Positions 11,213 to 21,559 of a DNA stretch of 64,000 nucleotides are shown piece by piece. The stretch's first letter is position 1; every line of letters starts with the position of its first letter. The notes under the pieces were generated by a model. The model was not told where the DNA came from. It did no database searches and was given only the letters and a program-made list of their open reading frames with translations. Source of the stretch: Leptasterias polaris (Eukaryota > Echinodermata > Asteroidea > Forcipulatida > Asteriidae); assembly GCA_037783415.1 (NCBI GenBank), contig JAZGTN010000189.1, positions 62,001-126,000 on the forward strand, written 5' to 3'. Both the position numbers and the translations under genes were made by a program.

Positions 11213-11572
11213 ATGCCGAAATCGTGCGCCGTTGGTGGTTGCATTCGCAACAGAGACCCTTCCGTCCGATTTTTTCAATTTCCGAGTGACACAAACATAT
11301 GTCGAGAATGGGTGCGATTTGTGAATACAACTCGATCAAACTTTCGAGTTGGGAAGTGGTCGCACATTTGTAGCGCCCACTTTTCTGACGACTGCCAGGA
11401 CACTTCGTCGAAATTGATGGCTGGCTTTGGCATACCGTCCAAGTTTAGACTTAAAAAGGGAGCAATACCTACACGGAAGTCGCCGAACATTGCAACAACT
11501 TGGACACCACGACAAGAGACACAAACACAGAGTAACAGAGAGAAAAGGATGAATGAAAAGGAACGGAGACAG
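11213..11572 (+). CDS. THAP zinc-finger protein, first coding exon
   Basis: ATG at 11213 (GTGAAAATGCC) opens a frame reading MPKSCAVGGCIRNRD...VRFFQFPSD...WVRFVNTTR...ICSAHFSDDC...GIPSKFRLKKGAIPT. This is a full THAP domain: Cys5-x4-Cys10, then Cys-x2-His in ICSAHF, plus the C-terminal GAIPT (AVPTIF-like) box. THAP domains are C2CH zinc-coordinating DNA-binding modules found in cell-cycle and apoptosis regulators and in DNA transposases. After the domain comes a polar, charged tail ending ...KRMNEKERRQ at a strong donor (CAG|GTAAGT, 11573). Reading through the donor hits a stop at 11620. It lies antisense inside the largest CTPS intron. It could be a host gene or a captured transposase fragment; the clean domain favours a working exon. 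Confidence 0.8.
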
Positions 11573-11990
11573 GTAAGTAAAGCAGAATCGGTAGCTGCCT
11601 TTCGCAAAATCGTATCGTGAAGGAAAGAAGAATAAGCACTTGAATAGAAAGTTACAAGTCAGTCATGAAATTGCTCTCTAAACTTGTTTCGTTTTCACAA
11701 GTATTTGTGTTATAATTCAACGTGTGTTTTCAAATCAATATCGACAATGAAAATGATGTCCGGAAATTGGGCATACGTCGCCGGTAATGTTTGCACACAT
11801 TGAAAATGATACTGCATTACTGCTTTTCAAGACTGGTGAACTGAAGTTTTCCTTATGAAATAAGCAGTAATTTTAGAACCCTTTATATTTAACTCGGGGA
11901 TTTAAGACGTGGGTTGGGTAATGTTTTAGTGAATAAGTAATGTGATTTTGTTTTGCCCAACGTCCTCATACAATTTTGCATTTAAAATAG

Positions 11991-12131
11991 GTAATCGAAC
12001 AAAGCCTTGTCAAGGATCAGGAAAGCGATTCTACAACTCCTAGTTCTACTGTTAGCCATGGCGAATAGGCTGGCACATCTACATCTAGTGACAGTGTAAC
12101 TGTTTTCCATCACAGTGTGTCGTCAGAAGAG
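11991..12131 (+). CDS. THAP gene, probable second exon with in-frame TAG
   Basis: An acceptor (AAAATAG|G at 11990) is in phase with the previous donor and gives VIEQSLVKDQESDSTTPSS then TVSHGE, ending at TAG 12066-12068. The same frame then continues with an equally Ser/Thr-rich stretch (AGTSTSSDSVTVFHHSVSSEE) to a possible donor GAG|GTTTGT at 12132. Either the protein ends here at about 145 residues, or the TAG is a recent nonsense change and the gene is decaying. No convincing third exon was found in 12132-12720; an acceptor-like CGGCAG at 12415 leads only to a short ambiguous frame. Confidence 0.45.
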
Positions 12132-12139
12132 GTTTGTAA

Positions 12140-12884
12140 TTATGGAAATATTTACACAAACAAATAAAAATAAAAAGTTTCTCATCAAAGCAATGATTGT
12201 TGTATGATTTTTGTTTTGCATTACTTTTTAGGGGGCAGGTTGTGGAGGGAGTAGAGTAGACAATGGAAACAAAACATTTGTACAATTTTATAAATAGGAC
12301 CTATCATCTCTTGTCAATAGAGTTCCAGTGTAGGAACACAGTTACACACAGTACATGGAGCTGTTTTACACTTTCTTATTTCATTAGTTTGCTGTTTAAT
12401 TTTTTTTTCGGCAGGAAGTAGGCCAGCCTCTGAAGCAAACCGGGAGAAGACACCCAATCTGCGATCATAAAAAAAACAAACCCAAAAACCATTCTGCTTC
12501 AATTTTATTTCTATACTTTATAAGCCCTTTACATGTAAGGTATTTATACCCTGCTATACAACCCTGCTGGATGACATTGAAGTGGCAAATAAGGTGCATT
12601 AGTTTTGTTAATGTGTTTATGAATTCCAGATTAAAGTATGTACACAAATTATAAACAAAAACACAAGCAGCATGTGTAAAGTTGTTAAAAAACAAAAACA
12701 TTTGTTCAAATGTCTTTTTATTTCAGGATTAGGTTATAGTTTGTACAATATCGCACTACATCATGAAACCCTACAAGATAACATGGCAAAATTAATGTAC
12801 ATACCATAATGTTGTTTCCATGTACACTTTCATACGTACAAGGGTTTGGCCTGAAATGTTTTAACTACAAGCCAGCAGGAACAG
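12140..12884. other. Intronic sequence, weak internal duplication
   Basis: No gene is supported. A segment at about 12540-12700 (ACAACCCTGCTGGATGACAT, AAATAAGGTGCATTAG) is echoed near 13380-13580, indicating an old local duplication. Confidence 0.4.
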
Positions 12885-13233
12885 TTACAGGGAAGGTATG
12901 TCTCTGGTAATTACTCCAAAAAATAATGATCATAAAAACTGCCTTGGTGAGCTGTTGAGAACATTATTAGAAATGACCCCCTTTGAAGTATAGTGTAGTT
13001 TTAGAGAAAGAGGTCAAATTCATCCCAATATTTTTATCTGTGATGGCATCATATGAAAGCACAACATTCTATGCAACAGGGGTGTTTGTTTTGTTAATTA
13101 TTTCCTTGAAACTTTGATGACTTGAGCCAATTTTTTACAGATTGGTTATTTATTGCATATATTGGGATACACCAAATAAGGATACACATGTACTGGTATT
13201 TGACAATTACCAAAAGTATACCCTGCCTTTAAA
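12885..13233. repeat. Degenerate MITE ('GGTAATTACTC...GACAATTACC')
   Basis: The left GGTAATTACTCCAAAA and the right TTTGACAATTACCAAAAGTA then ACCCTGCCTTTAA are imperfect inverted ends. The interior (GGATACACCAAATAAGGATA, TCTATGCAACAGGGGTGTTT) matches 48290-48535 and relates to the clean copy at 49333-49700. The right end carries TTAA. It is non-autonomous. Confidence 0.55.
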
Positions 13234-13970
13234 TTTTCATTTCACTGGTCCCCCAGCTTTTGTACTGGTCAACATTTCAACACTGAACTAGCCAGCTTAA
13301 CGCCTTGCAGTGATTTTTGACTGGTCCTCGGGCGTTTTAATTTGGCCAGTAGATCACTGTTAAGGGAGAACCCTGTGTACTTGATGAATTCAAGATGAAA
13401 GTTTGCACAAAAATATGAACAAAAGATGCACTCTCTTTACGGTTAAAACAAACATTTTTCCTGATGTGCATTTCACTACTTCAGCGGTTAAGTAATAAAC
13501 AACTTGTAAAAACAATGTACATGTATGTACTAAATTGTACAACCCTGCTGGATTACATGGCAAATAAGGTGCATAAGTTTTGCTTAAAGTCTTCTTAAAA
13601 ATACTTCATGTACAGTAAAATCAAAGAGGTAGGACCACTGAAGGAGTTCTAAGCAAGCTATTGGCGGCTCATGTTTCTTTTGAAGAAAGTTGCAAATCCT
13701 TCAATGGTCCTTCCTCTATGGTGTAATGTATTAATTTTAGTCATGCCATGTTAATAAAAGCCACTAGAAGGTCTTTCCTACACACGTCTGATGGAGTCTG
13801 TTACTTATGAAATGAAAAGAGTACTTTACATAAATACATGTTTTGTTTCAGCTACGGATTTTTTTTTTGGACTCAGTATATGAAGTATAAGTATAATCAA
13901 TTTAATGCAAACAAAACAGCTGAATGGACAAACAAAACATAAAACCGTTAAAAAATATTGATGCAAGAAA

Positions 13971-14136
13971 TTAATCCAAATCGGCATATTTAAAACCCTT
14001 GTATTCGCCCTCAGGATTAGGATAAGTTGATCTAATAGTCTCCATCACACAAGATGGAAGGGGAACACGGTTAAATCGGCCCAAATATCCCCAGCACCAT
14101 CTCACGACCTGACGATACGCAACATGACGGAACTTC
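13971..14136 (-). CDS. P2X7-C-terminal-domain protein, last exon
   Basis: The minus-strand exon reads KFRHVAYRQVVRWCWGYLG then RFNRVPLPSCVMETIRSTYP and ends YKGFKYADLD-stop (TAA at 13973-13971). The block YRQ..RWCWGYLG....V.LPSC...IR..YP is the signature of the P2X7 intracellular C-terminal (zinc-binding, cysteine-rich) domain. The acceptor is CTTCTTAG at 14137 onward. In its homology frame the exon begins with the third base of a codon, whereas the upstream exon donates only one base, so the junction is one nucleotide out by my reading. A sequence error, an unusual splice site or a disabling frameshift could explain this. Confidence 0.75.
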
Positions 14137-14398
14137 CTAAGAAGGATATAGAAAAATAAATCCTATCAATTTTAATTTCTAAGAAATAAATAATGAATTA
14201 AAAAGGCAGATTTGTATCAACATTATTATGTTTACAGTGAAACAATGGGCATATTCAACCATGGCCTCATTTTGCATGGATACTATAAAGACTGTTGGTT
14301 TTCAAAACCACACTATAGTTAAATAGTTGATAAGTAGGTTATACGTAGGCTTTCTTTAAAAAAAATTGATATTCTTTTAGCAATAATAACCGACTTAC

Positions 14399-14637
14399 TG
14401 GTCAACTGTCCCCTGAACTGCGCATCTCCCATACTGCGTTTGGACTGCATGTGTGCAGTTTGAAGTACTGCCGGGTGTAAGCAGCATGCCTCAAACCAAT
14501 CGTGCCTGGTTAGACACTGCTCGGGATCATCAATGTTTAGTTGTAGCTCTAACATCTTGTTTGAAATAGCGTCTACCTCCTTGCAGCACTTGCAGTTCTC
14601 TATATTGGTCTGGACAACACACTTCCCACAGGTGCAC
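14399..14637 (-). CDS. P2X7-C-terminal-domain protein, middle exon
   Basis: The exon opens G|TGC with CTCGKCVVQTNIENCKCCKE, the cysteine-rich start of the P2X7 C-terminal domain. It continues with the CLTRHDWFEACCLHPAVLQT and YGD-like (MGDAQFRGQL) blocks. The acceptor is GTTTACAG at 14638-14645 and the donor is A|GTAAGT (14398-14393). The first base completes Trp with the TG left by exon 1, giving NTDW-CTCGKC, a junction typical of invertebrate proteins of this kind. It has no transmembrane segment. Confidence 0.8.
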
Positions 14638-14797
14638 CTGTAAACAAAACCATTTTAAAACATAAATAAGTTGCCAGTGATTGATTTTGTACACAATCAA
14701 TACATAATTAAACCCTTGTTTATTAGAAGAAGATTGTTTTGCATTATGAATACAAGTCACATTTTCAACGTTGACAACTTTACAATTACATCTAACC

Positions 14798-15158
14798 TAG
14801 ACCCAGTAACTGGGGCGCTGTACTCCTTTTTTCGAAATTTTGACATCATCGGTTGTACTACTACTAGCGCCCCAGAGGATTATTGTATGTTCATACATGA
14901 TCCGACTCTCAGCAATATAGACGGGTGCCCTGCCTCGCAAACCGCGTAATCATCAAGTTTGAGACATGGCACCCGTCTAAAAAAAAATAGACGGGTGCCA
15001 TGTCTCAACTTTGACGATTACGCGGTTTGAGGCAGGGCACCCGTCGATATTGCTGAGAGTCGGATCGTGTATGAACATACAATAATCCTCTGGGCGCTTG
15101 GGACCGACGATGTCAAAATTTCGAAAAAAAAAGTACAGCGCCCCAGTAACTGGGTCTA
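14798..15158. mobile_element. Near-perfect palindromic MITE (361 bp) in intron 1 of the P2X7-like gene
   Basis: The sequence from TAGACCCAGTAACTGGGGCG to its exact inverse at 15139-15158 folds back on itself, with the centre at about 14984 (an A-run between two TAGACGGGTGCCA arms). The arms of about 175 bp differ by only a few bases and small indels. Flanking TA dinucleotides fit a TA target duplication (Tc1/mariner-like). No coding capacity. Confidence 0.85.
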
Positions 15159-15408
15159 CATCCTACCATGATCTAATCAACTCACATTGAACTGGAGTGG
15201 TGATATAATTATGTTTACTATACAACTGCACATACAGACGGGAAAATCGAACCATGGTCAAACTAACGGTCGTGTGCAGTATGAGTATGTATAGCACCAG
15301 CAGTCGACTTCAACAGTCGCATCCACCATCAAATCACGGAGCGAGACACGAAATAAACATTCTTGATTCAATCAAAAAGTTTTTTTGTTTTTTAAAAGTA
15401 AAACTCAC

Positions 15409-15683
15409 CAATCGGTATTTAAAAGCATGTTCTGTTCGAGCTCTTCCCCATCTCTCACATCTTCGTCTTCGCCGCGATGGTCTGCGGGCATGACCGGGGC
15501 GACTGGCTCAAACCGATACGGTTCAGCCCCACGCACTTCCTCCTCGGGTTGATCCTGTTGGTCGCCATCTTCGGGAGAGCTGAACTCGCTCGAATCGCTG
15601 TCCGAATTAGTTTCACTGCCATTAGATGGGGCCAGTATCTCCTCGGTTATACTGTGTGCTTCCCAAGAGCTGTCGCTATCCAT
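15409..15683 (-). CDS. P2X7-C-terminal-domain protein, first exon
   Basis: ATG at 15683-15681 starts MDSDSSWEAHSITEEILAPS, a Ser/Asp/Glu-rich tail leading to EPYRFEPVAP and finally NMLLNTDW, with donor TG|GTGAGT (15408-15403). In invertebrates many soluble proteins carry only the P2X7 C-terminal domain with an acidic N-terminus and an 'EPYRFEP' motif, and this is one of them. The P2X channel part is absent. Together the three exons give about 227 residues. Function is unknown. In P2X7 the domain binds zinc and guanine nucleotide at the cytoplasmic face. The gene sits on the same strand as CTPS inside its 22-kb intron and faces the THAP gene tail to tail. Confidence 0.8.
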
Positions 15684-15689
15684 TTTTGT

Positions 15690-16030
15690 ACAGTTTTGGA
15701 GTAATTTGCAAGAGTAAACGACGAGAATGCAACCGAAGATCTTGCAAGTTGCATTAATGTGTGTGTACAACATGCTCAGGTCAACTGTCACGTCGACGTG
15801 TGTATACACGGTGTGACGTCACGCGATTCGACTTACATTTATAATGAGCATGCTGAATGCTCCACTCACTAAGAAATTTTTCCGAATTCACCGTGCAGAC
15901 ACCCGTGAACAAGGCGCAGAAGATTCGCTTTTACGAGTGAATCAAAAGACCGTTCAGTATTAAACTAGAAGTATGTCACAATGGACAATGACTAAGTATA
16001 TTACCACAGTATAAAGCAGATTCCCACTAC
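15690..16030. promoter_or_regulatory. Upstream region of P2X7-like gene
   Basis: The 350 bp 5' of the minus-strand start hold a CRE-like TGACGTCA (at about 15813) within GTGTGACGTCACGCGATTCG, and CpGs that are rare in the surroundings. No TATA box was recognised. The promoter assignment is an inference from position. Confidence 0.3.
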
Positions 16031-16620
16031 GCATTTTATTTACCCTTTAACAAATCATAAATCCTGAACCACATATTTGATTTTTATCATCTACACGTCA
16101 TCAGAAAGGACTCCGAAGACTTCTTCAATGCTACCAAGTGTGACCTTATTTGAAATTCCGGTTCAAACATCATAGTTGAAACATCATATTTGAAAAAAGC
16201 ATAACCTCTGAACCACAATTTTTACAATCTATACATAATTGGAAAACTATGCCACAACTTAACAAACAGAATGCGACCCTATTTGACAGTGGCTTCTGGT
16301 TCAAACAGGAAAATAAAATTTCATATTTGAAAAACTTATAACTCCTGAACTACGCTTTGGATTTTTACAAACTCTACATCATTAGAAAGGTCTTCAAAAT
16401 TTCAACAAGCGTTACACAAAAGGAGACCCGCTTTTCCCTTGACTTCAGGATCATACCGGAAGTTGAGGTTTAATTTTTGAAAAGTTCATAACTCCTGAAC
16501 CAGGAATTGGATTGATAAGGTATAATGTCGTTACCTATTCATTCAATCACTCACCACGAACACTTTGTTTTTGTAATTAACAAAAACTGAATCTCTAGTT
16601 TATTTTGTCTTTCTTTTTAG
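16030..16620 (+). repeat. Diffuse 'AACTCCTGAACCAC' repeat, copy 2
   Basis: About four modules occur, with CATAACTCCTGAAC, TACAA.CTCTACATCATTAGAA, TTGACTTC.GG and GAAGTTGAGG. They are followed by the end block ACCTATTCATTCAATCACTC...AATTAACAAAAACTGAATCT, also seen at 22681-22765 and inverted at 55190-55255. Confidence 0.55.
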
Positions 16621-17379
16621 GAATGATTCTTTAATCTGGTACAATGGAGTGAATTCCACAGGACAGAATCTGTGTTAAAATAGGTGGTGATAAGAGTGGC
16701 CAAAGCTTCAAATAGTCAACACAGAACATCCCAACTCACTACAAAACACTGTGGCTTGCCTTTGCTTTGAAGCAAAGGATTCTTTTCCAACTTGCAAACA
16801 GTTGCGGCACCAGTAATGGAGCAAGTGTCTGATTTGGCTAACCAAACCCGGAGGTATTCCATTTTGTTGCTTTAGAATCTGATTGGTTGACCCATGGCAA
16901 CAAGAGTGTGATATTAAACCATTATTGCATAGTCCATGTTACACCGTGCATATCGAGCTGTTCTAATTCTGCACGTATTGTGTTGTTCTAAGCATAAGTT
17001 GCGTCAAGTATGCTTAAAGATAAATTCATTATCACATCATGCTGGTTGAATACGCAAAAGAAAAGCGCACCTGCATCCCTATCCAACTTGGCCGGGTGAG
17101 CATGGGATGCAGAAGCACTGTGTTTTTTTTTTTTTTAGGTGTATGGCAATATGTGCATGGCAATATGTGCACGAACACCTCTTTGAAATTGTTCTGTTTT
17201 TTTTAGGTGTTCGGCTATCAGCTGAAAAGCCTATTGCTACTGTTCTGTTTTTTATGGGTTTTTTTTTCCTCCCCCTTTTTATTCTCTGCAAACCTTCTCT
17301 GTTGCTTAACGCAAAAAAGGAAAAGTTGTACAAACCTGAAACTTGGCATTTACTTGAACCTTAACATGAAGAACATGAC

Positions 17380-17970
17380 CAATAACGTCATGATTACGAC
17401 ATCAGGTGTCAAATTACAAGGTTTTTAAAATTGAAAATGACCACTTTGTAGTCGCTTAGCTCATTTATGAAAGCTATGATGTCATAGTTCAGCATCTGAT
17501 AGAGCAAGACTGGGGCAACATTTGAAAAGTTGTTGCCAAAATTGTTCGACCTTTTCTTCCGGGTCATTACCCTAGGTCAACATTTGCCTTTGTTTTTTTC
17601 CTTAACAAAACGTTTTTCAGGATTATCTACAGCATAACTCAAATTGAGCATTGAAACTCACCAGGCAACTGAACCTTAATATCATGACAACAGACACTTG
17701 GTGATGTATAATGAGTCATCAGGTATAAAATTTAACTAAATTAAAGTTTAATATTTGAAAAAAATCATAACTCGTGAACCACTTTTTGGAAGTTTACAAT
17801 CCATACATCATCGGAAAGTTCGTTTAAAGTTCAACAAACGATACCAAGAATATAACCTCATTTGACCTTGACTTCCGGTTCAAACTGAAGTTGAAAATTA
17901 TAAAAAAATTATTTCTCAAGAATTACTTATCTTTTTGCAATAATTGTTGCATCAAGTTATAGCTGTGAAC
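17380..17970 (+). repeat. Diffuse 'AACTCCTGAACCAC' repeat, copy 3
   Basis: It contains GAAAGCTATGATGTCATAGT, GACTGGGGCAACATTTGAAA, CATAACTCGTGAACCAC and TTGACTTCCGGTTCAAACTG in the same order as 9880-10340, so it is a collinear copy of the same element. Confidence 0.55.
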
Positions 17971-18964
17971 CTACATGTAGGCAGTACGGTGTAAACGAAA
18001 AGATGCCTGGAAAATGATTTCCGTTCCGACCCCCGTGGGTCTACTTTTTGAAGGTATATTTTGTGAGTTGTAGACATACTAAACACTATACTAAAAGTTC
18101 TCCAAAAAATATCCAGTCAAATTTGCAAAAACATGCAAAGTTGGCTAAAAACGTGCGAACTGAAGTCTTCCGACACACACAAATCATATTGCGCGGCTGA
18201 GACACGGTATTGACCATGGGCAGCGCGCCGTATCGATTCCCCCCGTTGGTGTGTGGGCCGTAAAACATTATAGGCCTATATCCTTTATTTTAAAAAAATA
18301 AAAAAATAATAAAATTGCGTCGCGTCCAACCATCAATTGTGTGGTTTAGGCCATGTTTAAAACTGTAGGCCTATTTCTCAAAAACTAGACTATCGTGTCT
18401 TTTTAACATCACTGAATGGTTAGCCATCAAAGTTTTGTGCCAAGAATAAAGAGCTTAGTTTAAAAAAATGTATAGGCCCTAGGCTAGTCATTGAACAACA
18501 AGGAGGGAATGATGAGTCGCTCCAATTATTGTCAACAAAATTAAGGAACTGACAATTTTTTGTCTTATTCTTTTGACCTTTGATTTCTAATTAATAGGAT
18601 ACTTTTCCCCTAAAACACCTATCACTGTTATTGCAAAAAAAATATCATCAGGCCTAAGGTAAACTATAACAAATTAAAATATATAAAAAAAATTAAAAAA
18701 GGGGAAAATGTTTGTTTTATTAAGTTAAAACATTCCCCTTTACCACTTATAACCCCCTTTTCTGTGAGGATGCATGCAAACATCAAAGAAAAAGTATGTT
18801 TAACTATCGCCTTTTGACTTTTCGAGGGAGACCATTGTCTCCCACTGAAAACAACATCCATAGGATGGTTTTCAACGCTTTTCTGATCATTTTTCTGTCG
18901 ATGTCTCTCGCCGGAACACTCGCTAATTCGTTAAAGATTAATGGGCAGGAAAGTGCCTATAGGC

Positions 18965-19831
18965 CAGTGTTGTAGTCGAGTCACCTGTGTCGAGTCCGAG
19001 TCCGAGTCTCAAGTCACTTGGGTCGAGTCCGAGTCCGAGTCCCGAGTCACTTGGTCCGAGTCCGAGTCCGAGTCATGAGTCACTTGGTCCGAGTCCGAGT
19101 CCGAGTCACGAGTCACTTTTTTTTATTTATTGCAAACCAAATAAGAATTGGAAATAAAACACATTTATTTTAAACAAAGTTCTGTTAAAGTTTTTTGTTA
19201 AAGTTGGTATAACCAAAATAAAACAATACGGGGCGGAACGGCAGATGCCATGATTAAAACAATGTTGTACTACTTTTTACTAGTGACGTGACCAAAATTG
19301 ACGTCGTGTTTGTGTGTCGACCATGTGTAGAAACTGGTGCAAACATCACACAGCCATCAGAGTGCAATATGCAGGCTGTGTTTTACAGGTACCAGACATG
19401 CCATTTCCCTGGCATCAGTGGCTATGGTGTTAACGTTGACAGAATACCAGCATAATGCTGCTGGTGTCGTGCATCCCAGTGTTAATATGCGTACTGAACA
19501 TACGAATCGAACATACACGCGCTGTACTTAGATGGCCATCTACACAATAATCACGAACACCATACGACAGTACTTATTTATTGTGCTAGACGTTAACTCT
19601 TTGACATGTGCACTCCGGGAATGACGATCGGATCGTCGGAATTGTTTTTAATATTTAAAAAAGGTATTGTTTGTTAAAAAATACGTGACTCGAGTCACGA
19701 GTCCTCGGGGACAAGTCCGAGTCATGATAGTCGAGTCCGAGTCCGAGTCCGAGTCTTTTGCAAACGTGACTCGAGTCAAGTCTGAGTCACCGAAATTGTG
19801 ACTCGAGACGGACTCGAGTCATACAACACTG
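18965..19831. mobile_element. Non-autonomous hAT-type element with 8-bp target duplication
   Basis: It begins CAGTGTTGTAGTCGAGTC and ends GACTCGAGTCATACAACACTG, which are inverted ends with a two-base insertion. It is flanked by the perfect 8-bp duplication CTATAGGC (18957-18964 and 19832-19839). Both ends are filled with GAGTCCGAGTCCGAGTC runs (18985-19118 and 19686-19815). The 870-bp element has no transposase. CAGTG-type ends and an 8-bp TSD are hAT hallmarks. Confidence 0.88.
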
Positions 19832-19989
19832 CTATAGGCACACCGTCTCCTTTTTTCTCATGATCCTCCCTCCTTTCCGCCCCCCTCCCACACACACCCC
19901 TTTCTTGTGGATTTTCCCTTACCAGGCCCGTAACTATAGGGGGTGAGCCGCTCATAGTATAATTTTCTTTGTTCATCCCAAAATCATTT

Positions 19990-20245
19990 AAAATTTACCC
20001 AGTCAAATTCCCTTGTGGTGAATCAATATCTGGCTGCGGCTTCCCAGGTTGTATAGTACTTGGATGTGATCCCTGGCTACACTTTTTTAATAGCTTCTGA
20101 CTGGTAACCCCCAACAAGGATAATTATTGACAAAAATAGGGAGACGGCCAACATAGGTCTAGATAGCCCAGTTGGTAGAGCGCCGGTACGTTAATCCGGA
20201 GGTCGTTGGTTCAAATTCCACTCTAGCTAGTACATTTGTTTTGTT
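19990..20245 (+). repeat. tRNA-like composite repeat (SINE-like), copy 2
   Basis: It has the same leader as 5925 (GCTTCCCAGGTTGTAT, TGATCCCTGGCTACAC, GGGAGACGGCCAACAT) and a tRNA-like block at 20158-20229 (CTAGATAGCCCAGTTGGTAG, GGTTCAAATTCC). The phrase AAATTTACCCAGTCA.TTTCCCTT appears both before (19988) and after (20261) the block, as if units were arranged in tandem. It is too divergent in its arms to be a working tRNA. Confidence 0.6.
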
Positions 20246-20559
20246 CAACCCAAACTCGTTTAAAATTTACCCAGTCAGTTTCCCTTATGGTTTATCATTT
20301 GATAAAAAAATTAATCAATAAATAAAAAAGCATCAATAAAAAGGCATAAATAAATAATTAAAAAACCCACCAAGATCCAAAAAGGAAGAAAAAGTCCACA
20401 CAAAATGTAAAAAACTGGTGCCCTCAAAAAACCCAAACAAAAACTAACAAATTTACAAAATTGGCTGGAATTGGGCCTTCCATGGGCCTTCATTATCCAA
20501 AAAAGTAAAAATCCAGCGCCCCCACCCACTCCCTCGTCACTGAGCGACGGGCGCCGCTA

Positions 20560-20715
20560 AACGTGCCGATGTCCTTTTCTTTCATATTCGACCCCCCTAA
20601 AAAAAAAAAATAATAAAAAATAAATAAAATATTAATAATAAATAAAGATAACAATAAAATAAAATAGATAAATAAAAAAACATAAAAATCGCCACCCCCC
20701 CCCCCCCAAAAAGGG
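20560..20715. repeat. A-rich and poly-C low-complexity tract
   Basis: AATAAATAAAAT-type runs end in a C12-plus tract (20694-20707). No coding sequence. Confidence 0.7.
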
Positions 20716-21559
20716 TTAGAAGAATAATTCCTTTTACAGGCCTGCCCCTAACAATTGTTTTTGTATCCCCCACCCTCTTTAGAACTGTATAATATAGGCC
20801 CTATGATGACGCCTCATTTCTTCAAGCTTGCCTTAATACATGATTCTCACTCTCGACACGGGGAGAAGCTACATTTTTAATAATTTACAAACATTTATTA
20901 TTTATTTAATATTTATTTACATTGAACATTTTAACTGCGTTACGGTCCTATTTTCTTTGCATGTCCTTGTTCTCTAATAACAATTAGCGCATGAGGTCCT
21001 TAGGCCTATGCACTGTATGCTGTATAGGCCTATATTGAGTACGGGGCCTACTATCAAAAGATGCTGTGTTTTTCGTGATCTCACACACATGATCTCATCT
21101 CATGACGACGCGCTTGAACACGGCCTCATGCATAATTTTACTCTTCCCTGAAAATATATTGTGCTTTCTCAGTTTTGACAGATTTTAGGTGAACAAAACA
21201 CTTCGGATTTATCACGGAGTCTTTCTCACCCGAGCGAGGCATGGGCGCCGCCATGTTTGTTTGGGGGTGTCACGTGACGTGTGACCTAGGATGTGATTGG
21301 CGAATTTACATCACATGGTGTCTGTGCGCAGGTATTTCAAATAAAATGTAACGAGCCGACGTATCACAACCGTAAACAGTGTTCGATCGCTGTCGATTAT
21401 CTAGTGCAATGTTTGGTCGATAATTTCTCAAATTTGACTGGCGTTTTTGTGGAGAACTTTCGGAATCGTAATCTCCAGCAATTACTCTGTTAAAAACTGT
21501 AGAGTTATCTTAGACCCACAGGGGTCGGAACAGGACGACAAGATACAGTTTACCCCGTA

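Noticed and set aside
14671..14949. 92-residue plus-strand ORF in the P2X7-like intron
   Set aside because: Runs into the palindromic MITE and shows no domain.
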